A stretch of DNA of 64,000 nucleotides, from assembly GCA_024072375.1 (NCBI GenBank), contig CP099617.1, positions 2,921,001-2,985,000 of the forward strand. The letters are read 5' to 3'. This document shows, piece after piece, positions 1 to 7,770 of this stretch. Under the pieces are notes generated by a model, which made no database searches, was not told the origin of the DNA, and saw nothing but the letters and a program-made list of their open reading frames with translations. Numbering within the stretch: position 1 is the stretch's first letter; every line of letters begins with the position of its first letter. The DNA is from Sphingomonadaceae bacterium OTU29LAMAA1. Lineage in GTDB: Bacteria; Pseudomonadota; Alphaproteobacteria; Sphingomonadales; Sphingomonadaceae. Made by a program: the position numbers and the translations under genes.

Positions 1-24
1 TGATACCTTCGCCGACCGGGGTGT

Positions 25-141
25 CTAATCGAAATCAAGGTTGCCGATGATCTTATCGCCGGCTTCGACAAGGACGCCAGCACGCATCGTTAGATTTCCA
101 TCGAGGATCGCCAAGGCGTCATTCAGCGCCTGTTTCAGCAT
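25..141 (-). CDS. Possible 38-residue small protein behind the Crp/Fnr gene
   Basis: An ATG-initiated frame of 38 codons starts inside the last 23 bases of the Crp/Fnr-like gene and ends at a TAG. The overlapping start would allow translational coupling. The peptide is mixed acidic/hydrophobic, opens with MLKQALNDALAILDG and has no recognisable domain, signal or membrane segment. Nothing else confirms that it is coding; it could be a chance frame in the 3' flank. Function unknown. Confidence 0.3.
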   Translation of the reverse strand: MLKQALNDALAILDGNLTMRAGVLVEAGDKIIGNLDFD

Positions 142-760
142 TTCGCTGTCGGGGCAGGTCGCTGCACAGTCTGAGCCTGTCCAGATCCACGATGGTTACG
201 TAGGAATTGTTACGTGTTATCAGGCCGTCTGTGACGAGCCGCTTCAGCGTCCGGTTAACGTGAACAGCGGTGAGGCCGATCGCATCGCCGATGTCATCCT
301 GGGTTAACGGAAAGTCGATCGTGAAGTTTGTCCCGTATGTCGGACAGCCAAGTCGGACCGCGAGATTTGCAAGGAATGCGGCCAACCGCGGCGTTGCTGC
401 CGTCCGTCCGATCGACGTGAGCTGCGATTTAACAGCTGCCGTTTTCTTGACGCTGATCTGCAAGATCGAAATCGCGAGCGCGGCATCGGTGGCTATGGCA
501 TCACGAACATGTTCGATGTCGATGCGCCGGAGAGTGGTCTTGTTGATCGCGCTAAGGGTTTCAGAGATTTCAGCCTTAAAAAGATCATCGACCCCTATCA
601 AATCGCCGGGCAGGTAGAGCGCAGTTATTTGCCGGCTTCCGCTCGACAATATGGCAGATCCAGCAACCCACCCATCGACTACGTGATATAGAGATTTAGC
701 GGGCTGTCCTTCTAGCTGGATGAGCCTGTTACGCCGATAGTCTACCAAGCTAGCTGGCAC
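119..760 (-). CDS. Crp/Fnr-family transcriptional regulator
   Basis: The 213-residue protein has the Crp/Fnr layout: an N-terminal cyclic-nucleotide-binding-type beta-roll (about residues 10-110, with the LYLPGDLIG segment), a linking helix, and a C-terminal winged helix (about 145-205). The recognition-helix region reads DDIGDAIGLTAVHVNRTLKRL, typical of Crp/Fnr regulators of alphaproteobacteria. No cysteine cluster of the FNR type is visible, so oxygen sensing through an Fe-S cluster is unlikely. The ligand cannot be told from sequence. It is transcribed away from the gene-poor stretch that follows and may be coupled to the small frame at its 3' end. Confidence 0.9.
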   Translation of the reverse strand: MPASLVDYRRNRLIQLEGQPAKSLYHVVDGWVAGSAILSSGSRQITALYLPGDLIGVDDLFKAEISETLSAINKTTLRRIDIEHVRDAIATDAALAISILQISVKKTAAVKSQLTSIGRTAATPRLAAFLANLAVRLGCPTYGTNFTIDFPLTQDDIGDAIGLTAVHVNRTLKRLVTDGLITRNNSYVTIVDLDRLRLCSDLPRQRNAETGAE

Positions 761-1178
761 ATCGCTTATGCCGCGTAGGTGGTCGACCGGAGCAGTCGGT
801 CTCCAAAGAACCCGTTCATCATAAATCTTTTCCGCGCCCCCCTCCAGGGATCCATACGGAAGGGAAAGGTACAGGGTGGATTACGTAAATCAATAAGATA
901 CCAAACGTCGCATTGCCCCCTGTCGTCTGCCTGCAGTTTGGTTGGCATGGCTCAGACGGCTTTCGTGCCGCGCTGCCGCAAACCGCCGTCCGCGCACGGC
1001 GATGCCTACATCAACCGCCAGTGCGAGGCTGCTTACAACTACTCGGCCGCGCACCCGCCCACATCGTGCTGCGAGCCCGCTGTTCCAAGTCTGGGCAGAT
1101 GGGCTGGATAGATTGATCGAGGATGTTGCCGGGCGCGAAGCGGCCTGAAAGGATCAGGGCAGCGATGCCGAGGTGAGA
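761..1178. other. Stretch without a confident gene
   Basis: Open frames here are short, lack good starts and look like neither known proteins nor typical local coding sequence. The first part must hold the promoter of the leftward Crp/Fnr gene. A frame ending at a TGA near 1148 is in phase with the small coiled-coil frame that begins at 1179, so a decayed longer gene is possible. No convincing repeat or RNA gene was seen. Confidence 0.5.
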
Positions 1179-1400
1179 ATGGATATCGACGAACAGATTG
1201 CGGGTGCTCGGCAGCGGCTGGCGGATGCAAGGATAGAGGCGGAATTGATCCGTGCGGCTGTCCGAAGTCAGAGGGCGGCGCTGCACGCCAAGCTGATCGA
1301 GATCGAGGATATTCGCGTTGAGGTCCGGGCGACCCGCGAAGAGCTGGCGCAGACGCGGGCGCGGGGGGCGGGGGGGGGGGGGCGAAAGTCCGGCGGGTGA
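1179..1400 (+). CDS. Possible small coiled-coil protein with a poly-G tract near its end
   Basis: The ATG at 1179 follows a purine-rich GAGGTGAGA ribosome-binding sequence. The 73-residue product is almost entirely charged helix with heptad-like spacing (DEQIAGARQRLADARIEAEL and onward), consistent with a coiled coil, and ends in a Gly-rich tail. That tail is encoded by six G, one C, then thirteen G (1363-1382). Slippage there would change the C-terminus, so the true protein may be longer or this may be a gene fragment. No family recognised. Confidence 0.35.
   Translation: MDIDEQIAGARQRLADARIEAELIRAAVRSQRAALHAKLIEIEDIRVEVRATREELAQTRARGAGGGGRKSGG
1370..1382. repeat. Homopolymer tract of thirteen G
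   Basis: Thirteen consecutive G follow a G6-C run inside the 3' end of a small coiled-coil frame. Such tracts are prone to replication slippage and to base-calling error, so the length and the downstream frame are uncertain. Confidence 0.9.
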
Positions 1401-1824
1401 GATGCCGGATACCGCGTAGTGCAGTCGTGCGCGTCGGACCGTGTTGCGACGTAAATGTTGAGCCGAAAACGACGGAGCGATGAAGTTCAACGACGAAGAT
1501 TTTCCGGCAAATCGGCGGATCGGTTGCTGCAGCTGACCAAATTCCCGAGCCATCTTAGAGCCGCTAGGGCGAGAATAACAATTCACCAGCTTCTATACGG
1601 CCCGTCCATCGGACGAGCGCGGTTCCCCCGCGTGCGAGGACGGTGCGACCCCGTCGGGCCACTCCATATTAAGCCAGGCCGTGGATCTGGCACCCGCCCT
1701 TGCCGTGCAACTGAGTAAACATCGCCGGGTCGCTGTCCTGAGCCAGCGGGTTGCGGCATGGAATGCCTGACTTTGTTCGGGCTCCGCACCGCGGAACACG
1801 ACCGGCCGCCTCATAGGCCGCGTA
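1401..1824. other. Gene-poor stretch before the IS element, with a tRNA-like relic
   Basis: No frame here has a credible start plus recognisable protein. At 1617-1666 the plus strand holds an anticodon-arm-like hairpin (5-bp stem, 7-base loop), a 5-base spacer, a perfect T-arm-like hairpin (GACGG, loop TGCGACC, CCGTC), then seven bases, one base and CCA. The 5' half does not form a proper acceptor stem, so this would be at most a decayed tRNA or an attachment-site remnant. The stretch runs straight into the left end of the IS6-family element. Confidence 0.35.
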
Positions 1825-2660
1825 GGCTCTGTCAGACCAAATGCACCGATCATTAGGGGAGGGGGCGTAGGGGCGGCGAATGCCCCGCCCGCGTAAATCC
1901 GCCAGTCCGTTTCGCTACTTCAACTCCTCGCCTGAGGTGATCCGACTGGTGGTGCTGATGTACGTCCGCTTCCCGCTGTCGTTGCGAAACGTGGAGGACC
2001 TGCTGTTCGAGCGCGGGATCGACATTTGCCATGAGACGGTACGGATGTGGTGGAACAGGTTCGGGCCGATGTTCGCAGGCGACATCCGTCGTCAGCGGGT
2101 GAACCGGATGCGAGGCTTCCGTCACTGGCGCTGGCACCTGGACGAGATGTACGTGAAGCTGAATGGCGAGATGGTGTACCTGTGGCGCGCGGTCGATCAC
2201 GAGGGCGAGATACTCGAAAGCTACATCACCAAAACCCGCGATAAGGAGGCAGCGCTCACCTTCATGAAGAAGGCGCTCAAGCGCCATGGCTCACCCGAAA
2301 AGGTTACGACAGACGGCCTGCGCTCGTACCGCGCAGCGATGAAGGACTTGGGCAACGCCGACAAGCAGGAGGTGGGACGCTGGGCCAACAACCGGGTAGA
2401 GAACAGCCACCTGCCGTTCCGACGACGAGAACGTGCGATGCAACGTTTCCGGCGGATGAAGACGCTACAAAAGTTCGCTTCCGTCCACGCCAACGTCCAC
2501 AACCATTTCAGCCTCGAACGTCATCTCGTCGATCGACAGACCTACAAGGACCGACGCTCCGCAGCGCTTGCGGAGTGGCAGATCCTCGCGAGCTAAGCGG
2601 CTGCGCTCAAAGCCCCTTGTGCATCTTGTGGAGAGCGGTTCGCATTAGACTGACAGCACC
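1825..2660 (+). mobile_element. Complete IS6-family insertion sequence
   Basis: The element is 836 bp, normal for IS6 (about 0.7-0.9 kb), and encodes one transposase. Its ends form imperfect inverted repeats: the left end reads GGCTCTGTCAGACCAAATGC and the reverse complement of the right end reads GGTGCTGTCAGTCTAATGC. The eight bases on each side (GCCGCGTA and GTTTTGGC) are not identical, so no target duplication is visible. This suggests rearrangement after insertion or arrival by recombination. IS6 elements move by replicative cointegration, in which a second copy mediates resolution; no second copy lies in this window. Confidence 0.85.
1880..2596 (+). CDS. IS6-family transposase
   Basis: This 238-residue DDE transposase has the normal length for IS6/IS26-type enzymes. 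An N-terminal helix-turn-helix region (RNVEDLLFERGIDICHETV) is followed by the catalytic core. The first Asp lies in HLDEMYVKL, the second in TTDGLRSY and the Glu in ENSHLPFRRRERAM, all with family-typical context. The C-terminal segment rich in Arg/Lys/Phe also fits. The reading frame is intact, so the element may still be active. It starts 55 bp inside the left terminal repeat and ends 64 bp before the right one. Confidence 0.95.
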   Translation: MPRPRKSASPFRYFNSSPEVIRLVVLMYVRFPLSLRNVEDLLFERGIDICHETVRMWWNRFGPMFAGDIRRQRVNRMRGFRHWRWHLDEMYVKLNGEMVYLWRAVDHEGEILESYITKTRDKEAALTFMKKALKRHGSPEKVTTDGLRSYRAAMKDLGNADKQEVGRWANNRVENSHLPFRRRERAMQRFRRMKTLQKFASVHANVHNHFSLERHLVDRQTYKDRRSAALAEWQILAS

Positions 2661-2674
2661 GTTTTGGCGGCTTC

Positions 2675-2977
2675 ATGGAGCATGGCGGACAGACCGACAT
2701 CGGGTATCACGGCAGCGGACAAGCCGGCAGCGAAGGATCCGACACTGCGAACGCCACAACGAAGGGTGATGACACAGCAGAGCAGGGGAATGCCGAACCG
2801 AAATTAGGACCAACAGGACCCGATCAGGATTTTTCCGCCGACTACCCGAGGGATGTCATGTTGGCCGGACGCAAGGTGGAGGTGATCGACACATCGGGTA
2901 TTGCCGCCGCAGAGGCCGCCGGAACATCCGGGCTCGAGGCCGACGTCAATGCTCGGAATGCACCCAGCTCCGGCTGA
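2675..2977 (+). CDS. Hypothetical acidic, probably disordered protein
   Basis: The 100-residue product is rich in Gly, Asp, Glu, Thr and Ala, with very few aromatic residues, and looks intrinsically disordered. Only the middle (DVMLAGRKVEVIDTSG) resembles folded sequence. The start lies 15 bp from the right end of the IS element and the frame stays open back to a TGA inside the terminal repeat. The native 5' end or promoter may therefore have been removed by the insertion. Neighbouring small acidic proteins of similar composition suggest a stress-type gene group, but no function can be assigned. Confidence 0.5.
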   Translation: MEHGGQTDIGYHGSGQAGSEGSDTANATTKGDDTAEQGNAEPKLGPTGPDQDFSADYPRDVMLAGRKVEVIDTSGIAAAEAAGTSGLEADVNARNAPSSG

Positions 2978-3024
2978 CGAGGGGCGCGATCATGGGCGAA
3001 GCTCTGATCCATGATCGCACGCGA

Positions 3025-3333
3025 TCAAAGCTCGTTAACGTCCTCGGCATGGAACTCTTCGAACGCTGCACGCACTTCGTCTGCAATGCTGTAGTCCTCG
3101 ATATCAACCGAGACCACCACTCGTCCTGCCAGTGCCGCGTCGTCACGATCCTCCGGGGTCGGTGTGCCAGCTTCGGTATCCGACCCTGCCTCTTCAACAC
3201 CTGCGGTGTTGTCAGATCCTTCGGGTGCGATGAAGATGTCAGTGCGTTCGATCGAGAATTGCTGCACCAGACGTTCGACCGTCATCTCGGCTTCGCGTCG
3301 GGTGTCGAACTTGGCGCTCAGGCTGGTGCTCAT
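3025..3333 (-). CDS. Conserved small acidic hypothetical protein
   Basis: The ATG at 3333 has a GGAAAAG ribosome-binding sequence at good spacing, which decides against the upstream in-frame ATG. The 102-residue protein starts MSTSLSAKFDTRREAEMTVE and has two folded-looking ends joined by an acidic linker with a GSDTEAGTPTPEDRDDAAL segment. The ends resemble a ferredoxin-like pairing in which the N-terminal half aligns a helix with QFSIERTDIFIAPEG and the C-terminal half has VVVSVDIEDYSIADEVRAAF. I recall similar proteins in sphingomonads and other alphaproteobacteria without an assigned role. It is probably cytoplasmic. Confidence 0.75.
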   Translation of the reverse strand: MSTSLSAKFDTRREAEMTVERLVQQFSIERTDIFIAPEGSDNTAGVEEAGSDTEAGTPTPEDRDDAALAGRVVVSVDIEDYSIADEVRAAFEEFHAEDVNEL

Positions 3334-3376
3334 GATGTGTCTTTTCCATTGAGTGGCTTGGCTGAGCAAGCAGGGA

Positions 3377-3712
3377 TTAAACGTAGGCTGTCGTGTCAGT
3401 CAGCGCCGTCGTTGGTCTCGATATCTCGCCCAGCTTCAGCCAACTTTCGTGTTTCTTGCGGACCGTCTGTATCTGCATGTGAGGCCTGATCCTCATCCTC
3501 TGTGAGGAAAGGCCCCTATCGTTTTGCGGGCCGTCTGCCTGCCATGTTGCATGAAAAGGCTTCTGATCGTCGTTCAGATTACTTTCGTTGCCATCGTCAG
3601 TAACGCTTGCCTCGTCTTCACCACCATCCGTGTTGAACGGCCGCTTTGCCGCTTGGTCATATAGCTCATCATTACTGGATTGCTGATTTGAGGGGATGTT
3701 GGCGCTGTCCAT
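3377..3712 (-). CDS. Hypothetical small hydrophilic protein
   Basis: Two in-frame ATGs lie 6 bp apart; the second (3712) has GGAGA at proper spacing and is preferred. The product is about 111 residues, very hydrophilic, rich in Asn, Asp, Gln and Ser in its first half (ANIPSNQQSSNDELYDQAAK), and basic later. The composition change halfway could mean that only the first half is native coding sequence. No domain, signal peptide or membrane segment is visible. It lies upstream of and on the same strand as the acidic conserved protein. Confidence 0.45.
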   Translation of the reverse strand: MDSANIPSNQQSSNDELYDQAAKRPFNTDGGEDEASVTDDGNESNLNDDQKPFHATWQADGPQNDRGLSSQRMRIRPHMQIQTVRKKHESWLKLGEISRPTTALTDTTAYV

Positions 3713-3909
3713 CGACATTCTCCATTCACCACTTTAACGCGGCAGCCTCAGGAACGGGCTCAGAAAGGGTCCACGCGGCATTTCGCGGACCCAGATTGTT
3801 TGTTTCGCCATTTTTCTCAATGGCGAGCCACGTCGCTCGGGCAAATACGTGATCTCGCCACCGTTGGCATGTTAATGGGGCTAAACGCGATACCGTCCGT
3901 TTCAAACAC

Positions 3910-4305
3910 ATGTTCCGCCGCATCATTTACATAAGCCGCTCCCTTATTGGAGCCGACCCAGACGGGATCGCGGCGATCGTATCGACGTCGATCAGCCGGA
4001 ACGCCGCAGTCGACGTCACGGGGATGATGTGGGCGAATGTCGACAGTTTCGCGCAAGCGATCGAAGGCGACCTCGAAGCGGTTGGCCAAACCATGGATCG
4101 TATCCAAGCCGATTGCAGACACACTGACATCGTTATGTTGTTGGATCGCCCCGTATCCTCGCGGCAATTTGGAAGCTGGTCGATGCGACGTGCCGGTCAC
4201 GACGACCACAGCACATCGGGGACCAGTTTCATGGTCGGCTTTGCGCTGAGCGAAGGGACGTCGGCAGCGAAGCGATTGTACGATATCGTCCTGGCGAATG
4301 ACTAG
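3910..4305 (+). CDS. BLUF-domain blue-light sensor protein
   Basis: The 131-residue protein is essentially one BLUF (FAD-binding blue-light sensor) domain. The photochemically important residues are in place: Tyr7 in IIYISR, Asn31 in SRNAAVDVTG, Gln49 in SFAQAIEG and Trp90 in the RQFGSWSM motif. There is no fused output domain, so it should signal by protein-protein contact, as short BLUF proteins do. It sits 92 bp before a GAF-GAF histidine kinase and response regulator on the same strand, which suggests a common light-responsive pathway. The partner is inferred from position only. Confidence 0.9.
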   Translation: MFRRIIYISRSLIGADPDGIAAIVSTSISRNAAVDVTGMMWANVDSFAQAIEGDLEAVGQTMDRIQADCRHTDIVMLLDRPVSSRQFGSWSMRRAGHDDHSTSGTSFMVGFALSEGTSAAKRLYDIVLAND

Positions 4306-4397
4306 GTCGTTCAATCGCTTGACACAGCTCACCTGAGCGCCGCTTACCTCAGACTCATTGCCGCCGGGGGGCGGGTGGACGAAAGCGAGACACACGG

Positions 4398-5987
4398 GTG
4401 GGCAGCGAGCAGGACGCACAGCGATCGCGGGCCGTGGCGCGGCTTGTGGTGCTGGATACGCCGGAAGAGCAGGCGTTCGACGATATCGTCTTTATCGCCT
4501 CCCAAACCTGCGGCGCACCGATCGCCCTCATCAGTTTGCTCGACACTGATCGCCAGTGGTTCAAGGCACGTGTCGGGCTTGATGTCACTGAGACACCGAT
4601 CGACCAGTCAGTATGCCGTGTGGATATTGATGATGCTAATCTCCTGGAGATCGTCGATCTAACGCAGGACGAGCGCACCAGTGTAAATCCGCTCGTGACC
4701 GGTCAACGGGCGTTTCGCTACTATGCCGGAGCGCCTTTGAAGCTGCGTTCCGGTGACGTCGTCGGTCGGCTGTGCGTCATTGACACCGAAGCCCGACCTG
4801 ACGGCCTGAGCGACACCCAGAAAACGTTGCTTGGTGCACTTGCGCGGCAAGCCAGCGACCATCTGGAGCTGCGCCGCATTGCCCGCGCCAGCGAGCGCAT
4901 GGTGGAGTTGCAGAAGGCGCTGGTCGAAATAGGCGAGTGCATCCGCGACAGCGCTGACGTAGCGATGATGACCCATCGAACCTCAGCGGTAATCGGTCGG
5001 GCACTCGAGGTTGATCGTGCCGGCTTTGGCTTTGTCGATGACAAGGTCGTCAGCGTCGAGATCGAGCAGGACTGGACTGCGCCTGGCGTCGAGAGCATCG
5101 CCGGAAGGCACCGCTTCGAGGATTATGGTGCCATTCGCGATCACCTTGCCAAGGGTGAACCGCTGGTCATTGAGGATGTGGCAACCGACTGGCGCACTGC
5201 TGATGATCCTGCGGCCATGCGAAACGTCGGCGTCGAGGCGCTGGTCAACATGCCCGTGCGTCAGAACGGGCGCACAGTCGCGGTGCTGATCGTCCATTCA
5301 GCTGTGCGCCGTATTTGGCTGCCTGAAGAACTGATTTTCCTCCGCAGTGTTGCCGACCGCCTGGAGGCGGGCGTATCGCGGATCCGCGGGGCGCAGCAGC
5401 AGGAGATGCTCAATGACGAGATCTCGCACCGCCTCAAGAATATGCTGTCGATGGTGCAGGCGATCGCCAGTCAGACCCTGCGGGATATTCCCGACCGCAG
5501 GCCTGTCGAGACGTTCGAGCAGCGACTGGTCGCCCTCAGTGCGGCTCATGACGTTCTGCTCCAGAAGAGTTGGTCGGATGCTGATCTGCGCGCCGTCGCA
5601 GAAGCGGTAATCGAGACGGTTGGGTTTGGTGACCGCGTCAGCCTTAACGGTCCCGCTGTCGCGCTTGGCGCACGGGCAGCGCTTTCATTCTCGCTGGTCA
5701 TGCACGAATTGATGACGAATGCATGCAAATATGGCGCGCTCTGCAGAGGTGGAGGGCGTGTCGAGGTGACATGGTCGATCAGGGACGCTGATGACGACGA
5801 AGAGACGCTCGTCCTTCACTGGCGCGAACAGGGCGGGCCGCCTGTTGTCGCTCCGAATCGTCGCGGTTTCGGCTCCAAGCTAATCCGACTGGGCCTTGTC
5901 GGAACGGGTGGTGTCGACCTTCGTTACGATCCATCTGGTTTTGAGGCTGACCTGCAAGCCTCTTTACGCCACCTGGCCGAAGCCTGA
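4398..5987 (+). CDS. GAF-GAF HWE-type sensor histidine kinase
   Basis: This soluble kinase of about 529 residues starts with GTG. Two GAF-type sensor domains (about 25-165 and 175-330) precede an HWE/HisKA_2-type transmitter. The phospho-acceptor is His344 in SHRLKNMLSMVQAIASQTLR. The N box reads HELMTNACKYGAL, and the family-defining WREQGGPPV and GFGSKLI segments follow. No membrane helices are present. The first GAF has the DRQWFKARVGLDVTETP signature common in alphaproteobacterial kinases. It is followed 11 bp later by a response regulator, its probable partner, and preceded by a BLUF gene. Such kinases often feed the general stress response, which is an inference here. Confidence 0.9.
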   Translation: MGSEQDAQRSRAVARLVVLDTPEEQAFDDIVFIASQTCGAPIALISLLDTDRQWFKARVGLDVTETPIDQSVCRVDIDDANLLEIVDLTQDERTSVNPLVTGQRAFRYYAGAPLKLRSGDVVGRLCVIDTEARPDGLSDTQKTLLGALARQASDHLELRRIARASERMVELQKALVEIGECIRDSADVAMMTHRTSAVIGRALEVDRAGFGFVDDKVVSVEIEQDWTAPGVESIAGRHRFEDYGAIRDHLAKGEPLVIEDVATDWRTADDPAAMRNVGVEALVNMPVRQNGRTVAVLIVHSAVRRIWLPEELIFLRSVADRLEAGVSRIRGAQQQEMLNDEISHRLKNMLSMVQAIASQTLRDIPDRRPVETFEQRLVALSAAHDVLLQKSWSDADLRAVAEAVIETVGFGDRVSLNGPAVALGARAALSFSLVMHELMTNACKYGALCRGGGRVEVTWSIRDADDDEETLVLHWREQGGPPVVAPNRRGFGSKLIRLGLVGTGGVDLRYDPSGFEADLQASLRHLAEA

Positions 5988-5998
5988 GCAGGACATTG

Positions 5999-6361
5999 AT
6001 GACCCCTAAACCTGTCGTACTGGTCGTAGAGGACGAGCCGCTCCTCAGACTGTTTGCCACCGACATGATCGAGGATGCTGGCTTCCAGGTGATCGACGTC
6101 GCCAATTCGGCCGAGGCAATCCTCGTGCTTGAGACGCGCCCCGACGTCCGGATCGTATTTACCGATGTCGACATGCCCGGCGGGATCGATGGCATTAAGC
6201 TCGGCGCCTGCATCCGTGACCGCTGGCCGCCGATCGAGATCATCATCACGTCTGGTAAGCCCTGGCCGATCGGGATCAAGGCGCCTGAAAGGTCGGTCTT
6301 CTTCTCCAAACCTTATCGGCAGGACCGGGTGATCGAGACGATCCAACGCATGGCGGCGTAA
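5999..6361 (+). CDS. Single-domain response regulator (receiver)
   Basis: This 120-residue stand-alone receiver domain has the acidic pair in VVEDEP, the phospho-acceptor Asp in FTDVDMPG, the conserved Ser in IITSG and the conserved Lys in FFSKPYR. It lacks an output domain, so it acts as a phosphate relay, sink or allosteric partner. The gene begins 11 bp after the HWE kinase and is surely co-transcribed with it. The FSKPYR ending resembles FixJ/CheY-like receivers that pair with HWE kinases in rhizobia and sphingomonads. Confidence 0.92.
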   Translation: MTPKPVVLVVEDEPLLRLFATDMIEDAGFQVIDVANSAEAILVLETRPDVRIVFTDVDMPGGIDGIKLGACIRDRWPPIEIIITSGKPWPIGIKAPERSVFFSKPYRQDRVIETIQRMAA

Positions 6362-6670
6362 CGCACCTGCACTTCCTCAAGCCTGCTCTGGAGTCAAAGG
6401 CTGGCAAGCATCTTCGCTTGGCGAGAAGCCGTGAGACTATACTCTGATTTGGCTCTTTGGAACGGCCTGACTATCCGCAGGGGTTTAGCTGGCGCCATAC
6501 CCAAAAGCACTTGTGATCCGTCAATCTGGTTGATCCGGGGTGCCAACAAGCTCCGAAGAAATTGGATTAACGAATGGCCGAACATGGGAAGCAGGCAGCG
6601 TGCTCGGAATGGCGGCTTGTGGGTCGATGCTAGGATCATCGCGCAATCGAGCCGTGAAGCGGGTGGAGCA
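6362..6670. other. Intergenic stretch carrying one dispersed repeat
   Basis: This lies between the convergent receiver and alpha/beta-hydrolase genes. It contains one copy of the approximately 65-bp dispersed repeat and no credible gene. A weak hairpin occurs near 6411-6428 (CTTCGC, loop TTG, GCGAGAAG with one bulge). Confidence 0.6.
6566..6630 (+). repeat. Dispersed intergenic repeat, copy 1
   Basis: The first half has TTAACGAATGGCCG with TGGGAAGC, the second half CGGAATGGCGGCT with TGTGGGTCGATGC. Same layout and orientation as the other copies. It lies between convergent genes. Confidence 0.8.
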
Positions 6671-7444
6671 TCACCTCGTCGCGTCGAGAATGACGGCGAC
6701 TGTCTCCTCCGGCGTGTCCCACATAGGAAAGTGGCCGCTGCCATCAAACCAGTGGAGCTCGGCGCCGGGAAAGGCTGCCTGCGCGCGCGCAGCCTGTCTG
6801 GGGAGGCAGAGCCGGTCGTGCCTGCCCCACCCGATGACGACCCGGCCGGTGCCGGCAGCGGCGGGACCGGACTGCTCAGGTCCCGTGGCAAGGCTCCGGA
6901 CCAGCGCATCGAACGTCGGCGTTGTACTGAGACCTTCCAGCTCGGTCGCGACGGTCTCCCCGTCAAGCGCCCAAGGACGCGCGGAGAGCTGCGCGAGCAG
7001 CGCCGTGCGCGACGCTGCATTCCGGCTCAACGCCGGCAGGCCTGGCCGGATGGCCCGCAGTAAGCGACCGGAGGCGCCGATGGTGGTTTTGAAGAAGGTG
7101 CGCTCCCAGCCCCGCCAGAAGCCGCCCGGATCGAGCGCGACGACGTTCCCGACGAGTCCGCGCCGTGCGAGCTCAAGCACGATCCGCGCACCCATGGAAC
7201 TGCCGACGACATCGACGCCGGACAAGCCAGCCTCCGCGATGTAACGCTCGACGCTGCCGACCAGACCATCGAACGTCCCGCTGTCGGATTCGGCAAGGGT
7301 AGCCCCATGGCCGGGAAGGTCGACCGCGATGACCTTTCGCGAGGCGCTGAGTGGGTCCAAGACGGTACTCCACGATTGCCAACTCCCGCCCAGGCCGTGG
7401 ATCAAAAGCAGCGTGCGGCCAGTGCCGCGCTCAATCGTGTTCAT
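6671..7444 (-). CDS. Alpha/beta-fold hydrolase
   Basis: The ATG at 7444 follows GGCGGAGACGGC, a good ribosome-binding sequence, so the upstream in-frame ATG is less likely. The 257-residue product has the hydrolase fold throughout: oxyanion region LLLIHGLGGS, nucleophile elbow VVGSSMGAR with the catalytic Ser, acid in GWGRHDRLC and His in GSGHFPMWD. A short lid lies around residues 120-170. The substrate is unknown; esterases, lactonases and C-C hydrolases share this pattern. It is flanked by dispersed repeats on both sides and lies tail-to-tail with the signalling cluster. Confidence 0.88.
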   Translation of the reverse strand: MNTIERGTGRTLLLIHGLGGSWQSWSTVLDPLSASRKVIAVDLPGHGATLAESDSGTFDGLVGSVERYIAEAGLSGVDVVGSSMGARIVLELARRGLVGNVVALDPGGFWRGWERTFFKTTIGASGRLLRAIRPGLPALSRNAASRTALLAQLSARPWALDGETVATELEGLSTTPTFDALVRSLATGPEQSGPAAAGTGRVVIGWGRHDRLCLPRQAARAQAAFPGAELHWFDGSGHFPMWDTPEETVAVILDATR

Positions 7445-7770
7445 GCCGTCTCCGCCTCGTCGTTGTGAGAAGCTCAACGAGCCCGGTCGCTTCGCGGGCC
7501 CGGCTTTTATCGGCCGACGGGCGCTGGAGATCGGCCCATAGGCCCGCGCCGGCAGGCGGTGGGGCCGGGAAAGTCTGCCTGTTCAGAAAAGGGTCATTGA
7601 ACATGAACGAGCGACCGCTTGCGAGTAAGCGCTACGACTGCACTGAATGGCCGATTTTGGGTCTCTGCAGCAACGTTTCGTTTGTTGATAAGGCGGCCGG
7701 TATGCCCATCGCGACAATCCGGCGTACCATCGGATCATACGGAGCAGGATAAAGAGGAGGGCATTAGAAG
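7445..7770. other. Divergent promoter stretch with one dispersed repeat
   Basis: This region separates the leftward hydrolase from the rightward AraC regulator and contains repeat copy 2 at 7603-7668. No credible gene is present. It must hold the promoters of both flanking genes, but no clear sigma motif could be assigned. Confidence 0.6.
7603..7668 (+). repeat. Dispersed intergenic repeat, copy 2
   Basis: It begins ATGAACGAGCGACCG and has a second half ACTGAATGGCCGATT followed by TTGGGTCTCTGC. Same orientation as all other copies, here between divergent genes. Confidence 0.8.

Noticed and set aside
1011..1586. 191-codon leftward frame in the gene-poor stretch
   Set aside because: It is antisense to the better-supported coiled-coil frame, crosses the poly-G tract as poly-Pro, and shows no domain.
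3784..3850. Possible reverse copy of the dispersed repeat beginning GGACCCAGATTG
   Set aside because: The expected CATTCGTTCAT end is absent at the right distance.
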